From Streblospio benedicti (lineage: Eukaryota > Annelida > Polychaeta > Spionida > Spionidae), in NCBI GenBank assembly GCA_019095985.1, contig CM032663.1:22634257-22698256 (forward strand): a stretch of 64,000 nt of DNA, given 5' to 3'. Shown piece after piece: positions 24,606 to 38,322 of the stretch. The notes below the pieces were generated by a model that saw nothing but the letters and a program-made list of their open reading frames with translations, was not told where the DNA came from and made no database searches. Numbering within the stretch: the stretch's first letter is position 1; each line of letters opens with the position of its first letter. The position numbers were made by a program, and so were the translations under genes.

Positions 24606-27047
24606 TTGGGCAGTAACTACCTCATCAACACGTTTGTACTACACCTCTATTGGCTCAGAATTTCATGAAGGGAACGGTGGACCCACGCACGTTCATGTAA
24701 AAAAAGAAAAAAAAGTGAGGAATGTGGTCAAAATAATGAAATATCCCTCCCCCCACCGCCATCCCCGGATTTGCCATTCCACACTTCATTCATGTATTCC
24801 TCATTTATTCTAAATCATAATTAAACCCATTACCACGACTCTATAGTAGTAATAGGTCTACACATGTATACATACATGTATGGAGTTCGTACTTTCAAAC
24901 ATTTTGTGGAATTGCTGCTTTACAACTTTAGCATTAGTCCGTCACTCTATATTCTCTATTTTCTTACTTCTACACTTATAATTTATGTACATATAGTAAA
25001 GATAAGTATTCTATTTTTGTTAATTATGTCTATAAGTTTTTATTACTTTATGTCTTTCAATTCAGTCATACAATACATTACTGTTTATGTCTATCTGGGT
25101 TCAATCTTTCATTCATTTTATGCACTACATGTATATTCCAATTGTTACTCAATTATACTTTTATGCATTTTAATACATTTTTATATAGGGAAAGTGCATA
25201 GCATGTACACATAATAATATCTTGGAACTGTGCTATGATGCTATATAGAAACTATATATAATGTATATGCCGGTCCTAAGACGATGATCACAATGAAACA
25301 CTCTTATATTAGTTGCTCGTTTGAATGGGAAAAAACGTTTTCAATGATAACTTATAAATTAATTGTTTTGCCTCTCACAATTGCAACTACTAAATTCTTG
25401 ATAAAATTACGTGTTTATTTTCGTGTCATCAGGAAAAGGAGTATACTTCCTGTATTAGGCCCATGAACCCATAAACCATGGCGGCAGCAGCAAAAAATCA
25501 TCACCGAATAAATCTCATGCTTTTTCAATGAGTTATTGTTTATACATATGGCAGTCGCAGTGGAGTCAGTTTACATTGTTTCAAATGAGGCATAATCCAT
25601 TACACGGCGGTTCTACGCGATTCCTGTATAAACGTATGTACTGCATACACATATTAATATTCTTTAATCATGTATCAAAATTAATGTAATATGAAGTACC
25701 GCGGCCGCAGCAGCCGCTAGTTTGCAGCGGCTGCTGCCGCTACCACTCAAGTATGGATAATGCGCAATACAATATTTTATGTTTATTGCAAATATATGTT
25801 TCTAAAATGAATATCAATGCTCTATAAATATACTTCTCAATTAATCCATGAAGCAGTGAAATATATTTCACCTATAATCTCTCGTACTCATTACTTTCCT
25901 AAAACCATAGATCTTGAAGTCCAATACTTTTTTTTCAGATAATAACTTAAGATTCTGACTTTTTTCAACTTTTGCAAATGATTAAACTTTTTGGAAATTA
26001 AACCAACCACATCTCTATACATATCAATTAACTGGGTCCTACAAACTAAAGTGAATAATTGTGGAATGTGTAAAATAGGAAATTCAAATTATTACAACGA
26101 CTAAACAAATATAGCAATATTGAGAAAACAAGTTTTCACCATCGCATATATACTTGTTTGAAACATTCTGGAAAGCAAAGATGGACACCAACATCAGCGT
26201 TTGTGGGTGTACTTATTTACATAAATAGACTATGACTATTGGCAAGGTATGAAAAAATGACATCTGTTCATTGTACGTTTTTTGTATTCTATTCAAAATA
26301 CTTGTTTGAAGTCCACGTACACTAATGCTGCTGCCTTTGCTCGTACCATTTGCAGAGAAGCACCTCAACAATAGGTCACTTCTGCAGCCAACTCCATCCT
26401 ACCCGGGTACTATATTCCAAGATAATCTCCAAGTTTATAGCATTGCACATATGCAGTAGTTTACGCCCTTGTTTCCTTTTTTAACAAGGTACACCTCAAA
26501 TGTGATTTTAATGTACCAACCATAAAAAGTTATTTATGGCTAAAAAATATCAATATAGGTTTTGAGAAACCAAATGATCAATGTTACACTGTAAACTCTT
26601 TTGCTTACTCAAAGATGTACATTGCACCCTATGCAAAGTGTTGTCAATAAATTTGTTACTTTCACAGATCATCTATGTTTCAATGAACTTACTGATTTAT
26701 CGTACTCTGTAAACTCCTTTGAATTTTCTAACCGCCACACAAGTGCTTTTCACCGTGTATGAACAAACACATGCTTTAGTCATTTTTGTACAAACCATAT
26801 AAAAGACTGAGGCTGTGGTCACACATTCCCAATGCTTGAAACCGAATCAACCATGACAATCCAGTCATAGCCATTTTCTACATCGCCTTATCTGAGATGT
26901 ATTCTTTCAGAACAGACATCTTTTGAACCATGCATTTCTCATCGTCCACCGTTATCTAAATCATTGTAGATTCAAACTTGTGACTGTCAGACAGACTAAA
27001 GTAACCAAGTACTATAAAGGTGGTGGACCTCACTGCAGTAGTCAAAA
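24606..27047. other. 3' flank of the Ly6 gene; no other gene seen
   Basis: AT-rich sequence with the GC hairpin at 25701 and an inverted AGTCTGACAGTCA head near 26973. The Ly6 3' UTR should lie at its right edge on the minus strand; I could not fix a poly(A) signal. The long frame at 24864-25214 is Y/I/L/F-rich low-complexity translation. Confidence 0.45.
25701..25745. repeat. GC-rich hairpin in AT-rich DNA
   Basis: GCAGCAGCCGCT (25707-25718) pairs with AGCGGCTGCTGC (25726-25737) around AGTTTGC, with further GCGGCC / GCCGCT at the base. It contains a GCGGCCGC site. The surroundings are strongly AT-rich. Confidence 0.6.
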
Positions 27048-27274
27048 TCACAAATATTGTTTGAGTAAAATGATGAGCGTAGTTGCTGAGACAAGGCTTA
27101 TCCAGGTGCTAATGCGAACGCTCCGTGGCGCTCCATTACAGTTGTCTGTATCACAAAAGCAGTAGAGCGCACTGTAGCCCTTCTTGTTTGTCCAATAGCG
27201 ACAGCCAATGCTGTTGTTGAGGCCTGGCAGTTTGTCGGGCTCGTAGCAGGTTCTGGCCAAGGCAGCTACTTGCT
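27048..27274 (-). CDS. Ly6 gene, last exon (C-terminal half of the LU domain and GPI signal)
   Basis: The acceptor ATTATTTTCCAG precedes 27274. The first two bases, AG, complete Glu72 with the G left by the middle exon. The frame runs to a TGA at 27050-27048. It encodes residues 72-146: [20 protein letters not shown], then [13 protein letters not shown], then a hydrophobic tail ([14 protein letters not shown]) ending KQYL. Five cysteines (81, 96, 110, 112, 117) complete the set of ten. The terminal D-x-C-N is the most conserved LU signature. The usual adjacent CC is here C-F-C. A tail this short and hydrophobic after DNCNGA fits GPI-anchor addition, not a transmembrane helix with a cytoplasmic tail. 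No clear AATAAA was located on the minus strand close to the stop. Confidence 0.88.
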
Positions 27275-30200
27275 CTGGAAAATAATTGCGTTTGTAAGTT
27301 GGTGGTTTGTTTCTCTACGAAACCAATTCTAATAATAACACCAAGTAGTTGCATTGCAGAGGTGGGCAATATTTTAATCTAGCCGAAGTTTTTTAGATAG
27401 TAATAAAAAATAATAAGTCTCAATAAACGTTGATTTTTGTTAATGATATTTGAATATCAAGTGTTAAGACTATTACTCAACAGAATTAATTGATCATTCT
27501 ATCATTCCGTGCAAAAATCACCGCCAATAACCCACTCTGATTGGTCGATTGACAAGATAATCGAGTGGTCAAATACCATTCTATCATGACTAAAATCCAC
27601 ACTAAACGAGTGGCTGATTCGTTTTTATTTTAAAATAAATCATATTATAACGCTCTCAATGCCAGTTTGACTATTTGACGTCAGCGGCTGTATAGATAAT
27701 GTGATGCCACTAATATAATTTAGACTGTTCTCTTTCCGCACGTGCAGTAAATCATGGTAAGTCCTTAGCAACGGGTAAATCAGCCCTTAGCAGCGTGTAA
27801 ATCGTACAGTTGAGAACGCCGCTCGACCAATCAGCGTGGGTTATTGGCGGTGATTTATACACGGAATATGATAGAATGTACGTTTTACTGCACGTGCGGA
27901 GACCACAGTCTAAATTAGACTAGTACCGTCACATTTTCTATACAGCCGCTGACGTCGCATGGGCAAATCCTACAATGAGACCGTTATGATATTATATGAT
28001 TTATTTTAAAAATAAAAACGAAACAGGCACTCGTTTAGTGTGGATTTTAGTCATGATAGAATGGTATTTCGTGAGGGTAAATAAGACGTCAGCATGCTCA
28101 ATTTCCCGATTGACACGACAATCGAGTGGTCAAATCCTACAATTTATACCATCACTATCAGCAAGATAACACATTAAATGCAAATCAATTTAAAAAAGTA
28201 CAATAATCAGTCCAGCTTTAAACAACAACTGCTATTTTCTTTCACAGTTTCTTCAACGCGATCCTGCCAAGTTTCGTGGACACAAGAACTCTTGCAAGCC
28301 TCTTCCTGAACATCCTCCTCTTGTATTTTTTATCGTTCTTCTCCGTAATATTCAGACTCACTTTTGCCAGTGCTTCGGAAACTCTAGTACCACACCAGAT
28401 CTCAACAATGTCCGATTCGACATTAGCAGGTTTCGACAATCTTGTTCAGTGATTCACGAGAGCCCCAGACACATGCGCCAGCAGTCAGATCCGGAACGTG
28501 GCTTCTCGTGGGTGTCATAGTAAGTTCAGTAATAGTCGCTATATAGTAACAAGGGATTTAAATCTATCCAGCATTGACTGGCCAAATGAACTCCTAGTGC
28601 AGTCAAAAATCAAAGATTACACTCACCGCTCACATTTTCTTTAAACAAAGAGAGACCTTGGCTTGGGTCAGCATTGTTTGGAAATTACCAGATAAGCTTC
28701 CAAAAAAAATGACCGCATCTTACACAATAAAAGATATTGAATCATTTCCAGGCATGTCTGATCACATTCACAAGTTTCTAGAGCTAAGCTACCCCAGATA
28801 AGGATGTTTCAAATACGACAACGCAGATTGTCAGTCAAGAAGGAGAGAAGCCAAATCATTGAAATACTCTGATAGGAACCCAGATTCTCATTTAGTAAAT
28901 GATAATTGTGATATCATAGAAAAGGGCATCCAAAGCATTATGGAAGATGAAATTCTAAATCTAAATTCTAAAATTTCTAAATTAAGACACAGAAAAAGCG
29001 GGTGAGTTTGTAACACGAATTATTTTATCAGATGAGTTCTTGGGCGTATAACGGCGAGCCCGGAGGTCGAGGCTGATTCGCCACAAGAACGAGATAACTC
29101 TGAGAAGATGAAGATGAGAGTATGTTCAAGCTTGTGTGTTACTACGATACGGTTGGGCTACGTTTAACAGTCATATGCCGTGATGGACGTAGCCTCGACC
29201 AGACCCCTTGGTGTCGTGCTCTCACCGACGGGGAATATAGAAATCCTGGTTGCACAAGTCTATGGTTTTAATTTGAGAGTTTAATGGATGTACTAAAATC
29301 TTCCTCTTCAGCAGGTCGCTACCGTCCCAACTGTTGAGTATATATACAATACGGTGGCGACCTCAGACACGAGGTTCGGAAGCCTCATTTATAAAAGCGT
29401 GTCCCGGGTAGTAGTGAGTCCCCCCTCTGCACGCGAAAGAACTCACCTAGTTTGAAAACAATAGCTAGTGCGATCCCGAGGCGCAGTTGGTTATAATTAA
29501 CCTGCCTCTGGAGGTCCATGTACAAACACCATGCGGCCTCCCTCTGCTGTAATCGCGTGAATTGATGGCTGCAGAGTATTCATAAAAATTAAGATTTGAA
29601 AAAGGTGGGAAAAGACCATGGGAGACATAAAATACAAAGAAGAACGGACATTCCAATTGCTGTACGTGATTGGCGGAAAGTAAAGACTCGGTTACATGAT
29701 TTCAGTAGACCAACTTGATACTTAGAGCTGCAGATAGGCGGAAATAGGCCAGGAAATGCAGCTTAAAAGTGCAACACAAATAGGTTGTTATTGTGGTTTT
29801 ACATTATCTATATCTTATTATTTTTAGCATGTGGCTTCTATTATTTGTTTGTGTTTCAACAACACAAATAAAGAATAGAAACCACAGGATATCTTGTATT
29901 ATTGTCAATAGTTCCACAAACAACAGAAAAAAGCATGCTTTGTGTTTTATCCTGGTGTAATGCTTTGCTAATGCATATGTATTTACGATGAAAATCAATT
30001 AGTTTTAATTCACGTTTGAAATCCATTGCAGAAATAGTGTCGAGAACTAGAACTTTAACTTTTATGTACCTCTAAGTGCAAATACATCTGGTGCTCAAAA
30101 GTGATAAGTATGTTTCACCCCCTTGAGAGAAAATCTATTGCGAAATCAATTTTAATTATCCATTCAATTTCATCTTATCTTTTTGAAAATGGCTTCTTAT

Positions 30201-32765
30201 TTAGAAAACGATTACAAAATACAGTGGAATCTCTATATCAAAATCACCCTAAGAAACTGTTTTCCAGTGGTCTCCATAGAAATGTGGCGTCTGTATGGAT
30301 GTTAGAAGTGGCCTCTTTCTGGAGCTCAATAGCAAGTGTGTGTGTGGGGGGGGGGGGGGGTACGTAATGCTAGTGCGCCACAATGAGGTGTGACAATAGA
30401 AAGATAATAAGTATTACCAATGAAATAATTGCAAACAATTCTTTGTGAACGACTTACATCTACATAATGATGTTCAAATTCAATAGTATAAACAAGGAAG
30501 GGCTAACAACATAAATCTTAATTGTGTAAATTGATTACACCTGCAGTTCGGTTTCCCACGGTGAACCGAGGAATATGTTTTAGATCTGTACACGTAAAGG
30601 TGGAAGTTGATGAGCCAAAAACCTATAGTCTACTACCAGGATTGGAAATTGTTTATGTGGGCATGTGCACCGGCGTAAGACCATTACAATCATTTCTGTA
30701 ATCTTTTCAATCATGTCCATCATGACAATGGTTATGTTTGGTATTTCATATAATATTAACATCCTTAATATTTTGTTTACAAAATGAATACTTGAACTCG
30801 TTTTGATAGTCTGGCGCATGTCATTAACATAGGCAGATGCATGAGGTGCCCCCCCCCCCGCCATTTTCCACCAAAATACTTTATTTTCGTATGGTTTTTG
30901 GCATGTTTGCTATAGATTTAACATATGAAACCCATGAGATCCCTCAAGTGCGCCCCTCCCTTTTCTGAAAACCTGGATCTACAAGTAACATTTTAATCAG
31001 ATGAAATAGAGATTTTGTAAGAAAACATCAGCTAATGAAAAAATGATCAAATGAATAGAAATATATATGTGTATAAGACCATGAATACTGATTCAAAGAT
31101 ACTGAATAATGTACTACATAGTCGTGGCACCTACCGCCTGGAATCGCGTCCTGTCTCTGGAGCGCACACATCGTCTCTTCAGGCTCGCACAAAGTGGGTT
31201 TGAAGCTTGAGTACCTGAACCTTGGCCCGCAATCCGGGTGCTTCGTGCTCTTGCACTTGAAACAGTAGAGGCCGAGTACTGAAAATATGCAAATTAATAG
31301 CATTGAGATAGTATTAAAATCAAAGTATGATGGCAGATCGAGGTAATTGTTCTGTTTTAACATGTTTGAGAAGTGGGCGAAGATGGCCGCTGCATCCAGT
31401 ACCTGAATCTACCTAAATATCACACAAGTCCTTCGGACACACAATCTGAATTTTCCTAAAGCTGGCTATTCATAGATTAGCTGCATATAGTTTCTTATAT
31501 AATACAATGTTGCTGTAAGCAAGTAATACGTGGTAGGATGTAAAGAAGAAAGAAGTTATTATAGTGTGTCTTCACTCTTTTTACTCTACATTAGCAGTAA
31601 AATGTTCCTTAATTCCAGGGCACTAGATTTTACATGACAATTTGAAGCTTGACACAGGCAACTAATATCATGATAATCTTGTACAACATAAGTTACAGCG
31701 AAAACATAACTAAAACGTGTTTTTGGCATAATCAAAAACAATATTGGGCTAATAATATACTACCGCTACAAGATGCTCATTTAAAACCTGTATTGGGAAT
31801 AGACTCTTTTGAAGTATGTGAATATGTTGGTGTGTGGGTGTGCTTTTGAAAGAAATAAAATGAATGAGCAATGACATATCCAGGCATAACTTGCAACGCC
31901 ATATGTGAAGATGTTATCGTTCATCAGCATCTATTAATCTTCTTTCACGTTCATATCCCGTGACATCAACCACTAAAAGCAGCAAAAATTGCATTAGCTC
32001 ACTATTTAACTGTCTTTTTATATTAAATCATAAATTGTCATCTTGTTTTTGTTTTGTTTTTCATCACAAGAACGATTGGGGAAAGTAAATCGATTAACAT
32101 GTATAAAGACATGGTATTCGTATGGCTACTTTTTCCTCTTCAAACGTATCACCATTGTTCAGAAGTTATCATGCCAATCTACAAGAAAATTACAATGACT
32201 GGATTGTACGTTTTTGGAAAAAAAAAGTAACTGAAAAAGACACAAAGGAGGCTTATGCACGTAAAATAGACGACAAATACATACGAATGTTCATTCCTGC
32301 ATTATCCTTATTATCTAAAACTATTTTCTCTCTATAGATTATACATGTGCTAAATAGGAATTATGGGCAATAATCTAATTAGCACACAAAAATATGAAGC
32401 TAGTTTAAAACCTCAGTCAGACATTCACGAATGTTTACTCCGAAGTTTTTCGGGGAGTTATAAACTGAGATACACATTTCAGAGCATAAGAGTATTCTAA
32501 CTTGTTTCAAATCAGCTGATATGAGACAAGGTGCCAAATTGGGGTGGGTTCAATGTTATGATTTTCAAACTTGTCCCACTCACACGTCTTTTTTAGCAAG
32601 CATATTTCTACCAACGATAGATATAGCTGATGACAGGCTTTACAACTTTAAGCTTCCATTTGACTATATCAAGTGGCCCTAGCGGGACACGAACTCATGA
32701 CCCTAAGGTTGTGAGACCAGAATGATAACATCATCCCAAGCTGCGAGGTATTAAAGTTTACACGG

Positions 32766-32853
<88 letters not shown>

Positions 32854-32859
32854 TATATA

Positions 32860-32947
<88 letters not shown>

Positions 32948-34091
32948 AGTTGTTTTGCTAAATTTATTCACACATTCCTACAAGTTGTTTCATGCCTTTC
33001 GACAATCATCAGGAATAAATGATATGGAAAACATTAAATTTATAATTATGACAATAGTACTACATTACTGAAAATATTGCCTATATTTACTTAAATTATA
33101 CTCAGCGGTTTTTCAACAGGAATTTATTTCTATGTCTACAGATTTTTTATTTAGTGTTGCCATTTCTCTTTTGTATATAATATAAAACTTTTCTAAGGTA
33201 CACAAGTTGCATCGTTTAGATATACTATTGTATGGGCTTGCTCTTCCAACAATTTTCCACGTTATTTTGTAGTCCATATTTTCTCTCTTCAATTTCCAAA
33301 TGTGTTTGCTTAGCTCAGTAGAATTTTTCAAATTTTCTTTTATGAATGACTGTTTGTGGTTTCCAAAACGTGTTTTAAAAGTAGTTTCCGTAAGGCCTAT
33401 ATATGTCTCAGTTGGTTTACTTGCTGCTGTTATTGTTGCCTGGTACACTATTGATTTCTGGAGACAGTTTCCGTTCAATGGGCAATCGGCTGGTCTTCTG
33501 CAGTTGCAGGTTCTTTCCGGTGCTGGCTCTTTTCTTAGTTGTTTTGTGTTGTGACCATCTATACTCATGTATAGTATAGACCAGGCAACAATAACAGCAG
33601 CAAGTAAACCAACTGAGACATATATAGGCCTTACGGAAACTACTTTTAAAACACGTTTTGGAAACCACAAACAGTCATTCATAAAAGAAAATTTGAAAAA
33701 TTCTACTGAGCTAAGCAAACACATTTGGAAATTGAAGAGAGAAAATATGGACTACAAAATAACGTGGAAAATTGTTGGAAGAGCAAGCCCATACAATAGT
33801 ATATCTAAACGATGCAACTTGTGTACCTTAGAAAAGTTTTATATTATATACAAAAGAGAAATGGCAACACTAAATAAAAAATCTGAGCTAATAAACACCT
33901 GTAGACATAGAAATAAATTCCTGTTGAAAAACCGCTGAGTATAATTTAAGTAATATATAGGCAATATTTTCAGTAATGTAGTACTATTGTCATAATTGTA
34001 AATTGTAATGTAATGTTTTCCATATCATTTATTCCCTGATGATTGTGCGAAAGCGCATGAAACAACTTGTAGGAATGTGTGAATAAATTTA

Positions 34092-34141
<50 letters not shown>

Positions 34142-35601
34142 TTCCAAAGCACTACAAATACTAATAAGACCTTCCCAAAAATTTCGTCCTCGTGTGGGAT
34201 TTGAGCCCACGACTTCTGGGTTGAGATGATAACAGACCAAGTATGTAAACTGGAAGTTACAGAGACAACGGTTCAGCCGTGTAACCTTTTAACAGCTCAC
34301 TGCTTGGGATGATGGTATCATTCTGGTCTCGCAATCTTGGAGTCGTGATTTCGAGTCCCGCCAGGGCCACTTGATATAGTCAAATGGAAGCTTGGGGTTG
34401 TAAAACATGTCTTCAGCTATATCTATTGTTGGTAGAAATATGCTTGCTAAAAAGACGTGGGAGGGAGGGAGATGTTTGAACATGTAGCCGCAAGCACAGG
34501 GAAACATATATATTGTATTGTATATTGTCTATTCTACTTTAAAATTCGGGTCTGTCATACCCTAGCCGTAAGTCTTATCTTACAAACACAGATCCCCAAT
34601 TGGATTAACACACTTAGTTTCACAGCGTGTATTTCGTCATTAGCATAACGACATGCTTTCACGAGTGATAGAAAATTATATCAAGCGCTCCATAGAAAAT
34701 GTGTGTCCCAGATTCGATGTCAATTTTCTCTTTCCAACATCAAGTTTCTATGTGTGTGTAAATTGAAGGTGGACGTGAGAAGGGTGCTGTTTTTTATAAC
34801 TGCAGGGGACATTGCACTTGTTGACATATTAAAGGAGGTACGTGCCAATGCTCTCTTCATTCCGCATTCCTCGCCCCCGGGATAAAAAATGACATTTTCA
34901 TGGTGAAAACCCTGCTATGTTACACGTGTATGAGAATCTCATGAATTCCATTGGCTATGCCACCTACACTTTTCCCAATGGCCCGGATCTGCTGTTTCCA
35001 ATGACTGTTTTTTCATCAGGAGAAGGTTGCAGCCCATTATCCAATCCGTGCCCGCCATTGTAAGGATTCGGTAATGCCGACGCTTTGCATTTAATAAAAT
35101 CAAGCGTATCGCCAATATGGTTGTAATAGACCAATCGTGTAAATGAAAAGCATGTGGGGTTCAATATTTTTGTGCAAATTGCTAGATGTCAGAGTCTATA
35201 TTTGATATATGTCATTGGGTAGTGTAATTATTGCATGTCATTACTCCAAATCCAGTTACTATATGCAAGGATTATATAGTCTTCAGTATCGTCGCTGTGA
35301 GTTATTCATAATCCTCCCCTAATTACTCACCAACTGCATGTGGCATGCTGAATACAAAATCCAGAGGTGCATAATAATGCATCAGAAAGAATGAGAAGGA
35401 TGTCTGCGTAAAGTAACACCCCGTAAAATTGCTGGATGGTGGGTCTGTGTTACCGTATTACCCCTGATACAAGCCTGATACCTCATAGAACTGCACCCAA
35501 ATCGACGATTACACTCATTGATATGTTTTATATTTGCATACATTACACAGTCATATCCAGTAGAATGTACGAATATGGGCCCTCCCCTTCTGCACCACAC
35601 A

Positions 35602-35679
<78 letters not shown>

Positions 35680-38241
35680 AAGAAGAAGAAGAAAAAACTA
35701 TGACCAAAAAAAAGAACTACATTGTTTTGTTTTGTTTTCTAGCTGCACCAGCTTTTACCCATACAAAAGTGAAGAGACGGTTGTGATTCCCCCTTTCCGA
35801 ATACCTGCAGTTGATACATGTAATACTGAATATAGTAATTATCATGGTCCAATAGTTTTATGTACACTTAACAGGAGCATGTCCATCCTGGCATCATTAT
35901 ACATCAAAATCATCCGCAAATTATGCTGTCCAAAATCTTTTTAAAGTGTGTTATTTGTGGTCAAAATATATGTTTGCTGGTATTACAGGAACAAATAAGA
36001 AAAACACCATAGTTTGGTTACAAAACACTGTTAGCCAATTTAATGGGGTTTCTCATTGATTGTGAAATGGGCATAATTTGTTGAATCAGATTACTACCAC
36101 TGTGTATTTTATATGCCAATACCATATGTTTCTCGGAGGCAAACTTCATAAATATTGCTGCTTATTCTATCATAAACCAATTAAGTGCCGCATGAAGCCA
36201 TCAATATATTGAGCAAGCAAATGTGAGCGGCGCATATATAAAAGTGGACAACTCAATAATTCTTAGCATCATGTAAAAAAATCCACCTGTTACATGAACA
36301 TTGTTCTCATCTTATTGCTGCTGTCATCATCGTCATCTTTGTTGTCGTCATTTTATTTTCATGAGAAATAGCCTCATTATAATGCATAGGCAGATCCCTT
36401 TTCCCACCAAAATACTTCATTTTCATAGGCTTTTTGGCATGTCCGCCATCGATCGCACGTACAAAACCCGTGACATCCCTTAAGTGCCCCCCCCCCTTCC
36501 TTTCCAAAAACCTGTTAGTAGACATTAAAACAATGCATATGTGCTGTGTGAAAGATATTCCTATCCACCGATGATGCTATAAATTGGATCCCCATAATGT
36601 ACTTGTACTATTCAGTATTCACTATATCCCATAATCTTCTTACTTTCAGTGAAGCAAGACATGTGCATTTAGCACTTCTGACATTCTTTTTAACCAAAAA
36701 TTTATTTTCATTGCCATATCATGTTATGAGCACTTCAAACTCAGTCATTTTTTCACCTGTTATTAGTGAATGGACGCCCCTTGATATGAAGAAGACTTAC
36801 ATCATATTTACAATGATTTTCTTAGCACACCTTGTGTGTTATTTTTTGCGGCTTCATGGCATTATTCATGTAGGAAACTATTAGGCAAAGATCCGACTAT
36901 CTTCATGAATTTTATATCCATTTATCTAACATGAATTTCAAGGGCAACTTTACAAATTAGAGACATGAATATTTAACTTTACATTTTTTTTCAGAGCAAA
37001 CTTTTTTGTGAGATTTAAGATTTTTCATGTATTGTTACATTTTATATGACGAAAATGCCAAAAAATATTTTGTGCAGTTTTTAGAATGAAAATAATTTGT
37101 TTTATAGGAAAACAAATTATTTTTTTTCTGGACACATATACAAACAAATTATTTTTTTGGGGGTCATATGCAGAAACAAACTATTTAATGTTCGCCTGGA
37201 CCGCCCCTATGTATTGAATTGCCAAAAAAATAATATTTTTTTTCCACAAAAATGGATTTTTAATTTGTACGTATTGTTTATGTTATCAGGTTGCGATTAT
37301 TTGACCTTTTAGTTTTCTGGTCAATCACCTGTACATACGGGGGTGTGGTCAGTTTACGTACGGGCGTTTCTAAGTTTACCCACGCCATTTTGATTCACAG
37401 TTTGTACATTTCAATTAACTTAATTTTTTTTTTATTCTAACTGTTTTCCACCAATTCCCCACCTCCACCCTATCATGTAAATTTTCGTAGTGGTCATTAG
37501 TGACTAAATCGTCATTCTAGCTGTTAGGTACAGATCGTAAATTTAGTTTTCTATATTTTGAGATTTTGTTGTTAACAGTGAAGTTCCAATATAATACGTA
37601 AATAGCAAATTCAATGTAAGTAATTTCGATAGTTAAGTTGTATTTATGTATGTTTACTTTTCAATTTGCATTTTTATTTTATTTTTATTGTTTGTATCTT
37701 TCAAAGGGTAATCTTGTTGCTAATAGTTTTGATTATCTGGCTGTGTGTAAAACATTTTTTCCTTCTTTGTATGTCGGTTTTTGTACCCCAACTTTTTTCA
37801 AAATAAACGTAGACATCAACTTCCTCAGGCTGATGTCTTCATATTCACTAAATCATCTTATTTTTCAAAACAAGCAAGTCATAATTCCAACATTAGGAGT
37901 ATCAAAATTTTCTTTTCTCCCAAAATTGAGTATCATATGTCGTTTGGTTTACCACAAACGGAATGATTTGATTTATTCAATATCTACTAATGCTGCTGTC
38001 CATTATAGCCAAATATAGTCAAATGTATGTGACATTAAAAACATATGTGCCAATTTGTCCCAAATAATGTTAACAAAAAGTGGTACATTATAACAATAAC
38101 GAACATTGAGCAACTCTGACCTCTTTTGTACAGTGGTTTAAGTCAGCATGACTGTCTATTCTTCGAGTGTGTATACCTTTCAATTCAACGTTTGCTAACA
38201 ATACAAACGAGTAAGCAAAAAAAACAAGTAATTGAGCAAGC

Positions 38242-38279
<38 letters not shown>

Positions 38280-38286
38280 GTAAGTA

Positions 38287-38322
<36 letters not shown>

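Larger units (their letters stand above)
28141..31134. other. Rest of Ly6 intron 2; no exon seen
   Basis: Includes the 29313 hairpin, a pogo-like fragment, G-runs and a hAT-like fragment. Frames around 28230-28640 give no clear family; a phrase like [11 protein letters not shown] hints at a LINE endonuclease remnant but is too short to call. Confidence 0.45.
32945..34093. mobile_element. Inverted pair of Penelope-like element 3' ends (palindrome)
   Basis: Two copies of the same retroelement 3' end face each other: the left arm 32945-33444 is the reverse complement of the right arm 33582-34093, at high identity by eye, with about 137 bp of non-repeated spacer belonging to the longer left copy. 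Each arm carries the tail of a GIY-YIG endonuclease frame, a 3' untranslated stretch, a hammerhead-like motif and an adjoining (TA)n tract. Penelope-like elements are known for inverted and partial tandem arrangements and for hammerhead motifs in their terminal repeats. No reverse-transcriptase part is present, so both copies are 5'-truncated and not autonomous. Confidence 0.72.

Noticed and set aside
24864-25214. 116-residue frame rich in Y, I, L and F
   Set aside because: Low-complexity translation of AT-rich DNA with no domain, signal or splice context.
28230-28900. Possible LINE remnant ([11 protein letters not shown]-like phrase) and a basic minus-strand frame at 28242-28439
   Set aside because: The match to LINE endonuclease motifs is a single short phrase and no reverse-transcriptase blocks follow; the minus frame has no recognised family.
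32669-32971. YIYI-repeat frame
   Set aside because: Translation of the (TA)n tract.
33300-33724. Frames starting [12 protein letters not shown] on both strands
   Set aside because: They are the antisense of the Penelope-like GIY-YIG sequence, seen twice because of the palindrome.
35382-35786. Repeated HTHA / CVCVRACV frames
   Set aside because: Translation of the (ACGC)n(AC)n microsatellite.
38243-38322. CRISPR-like regular repeats
   Set aside because: It is a plain AAGT microsatellite with no spacers; no repeat-spacer array exists in the window.
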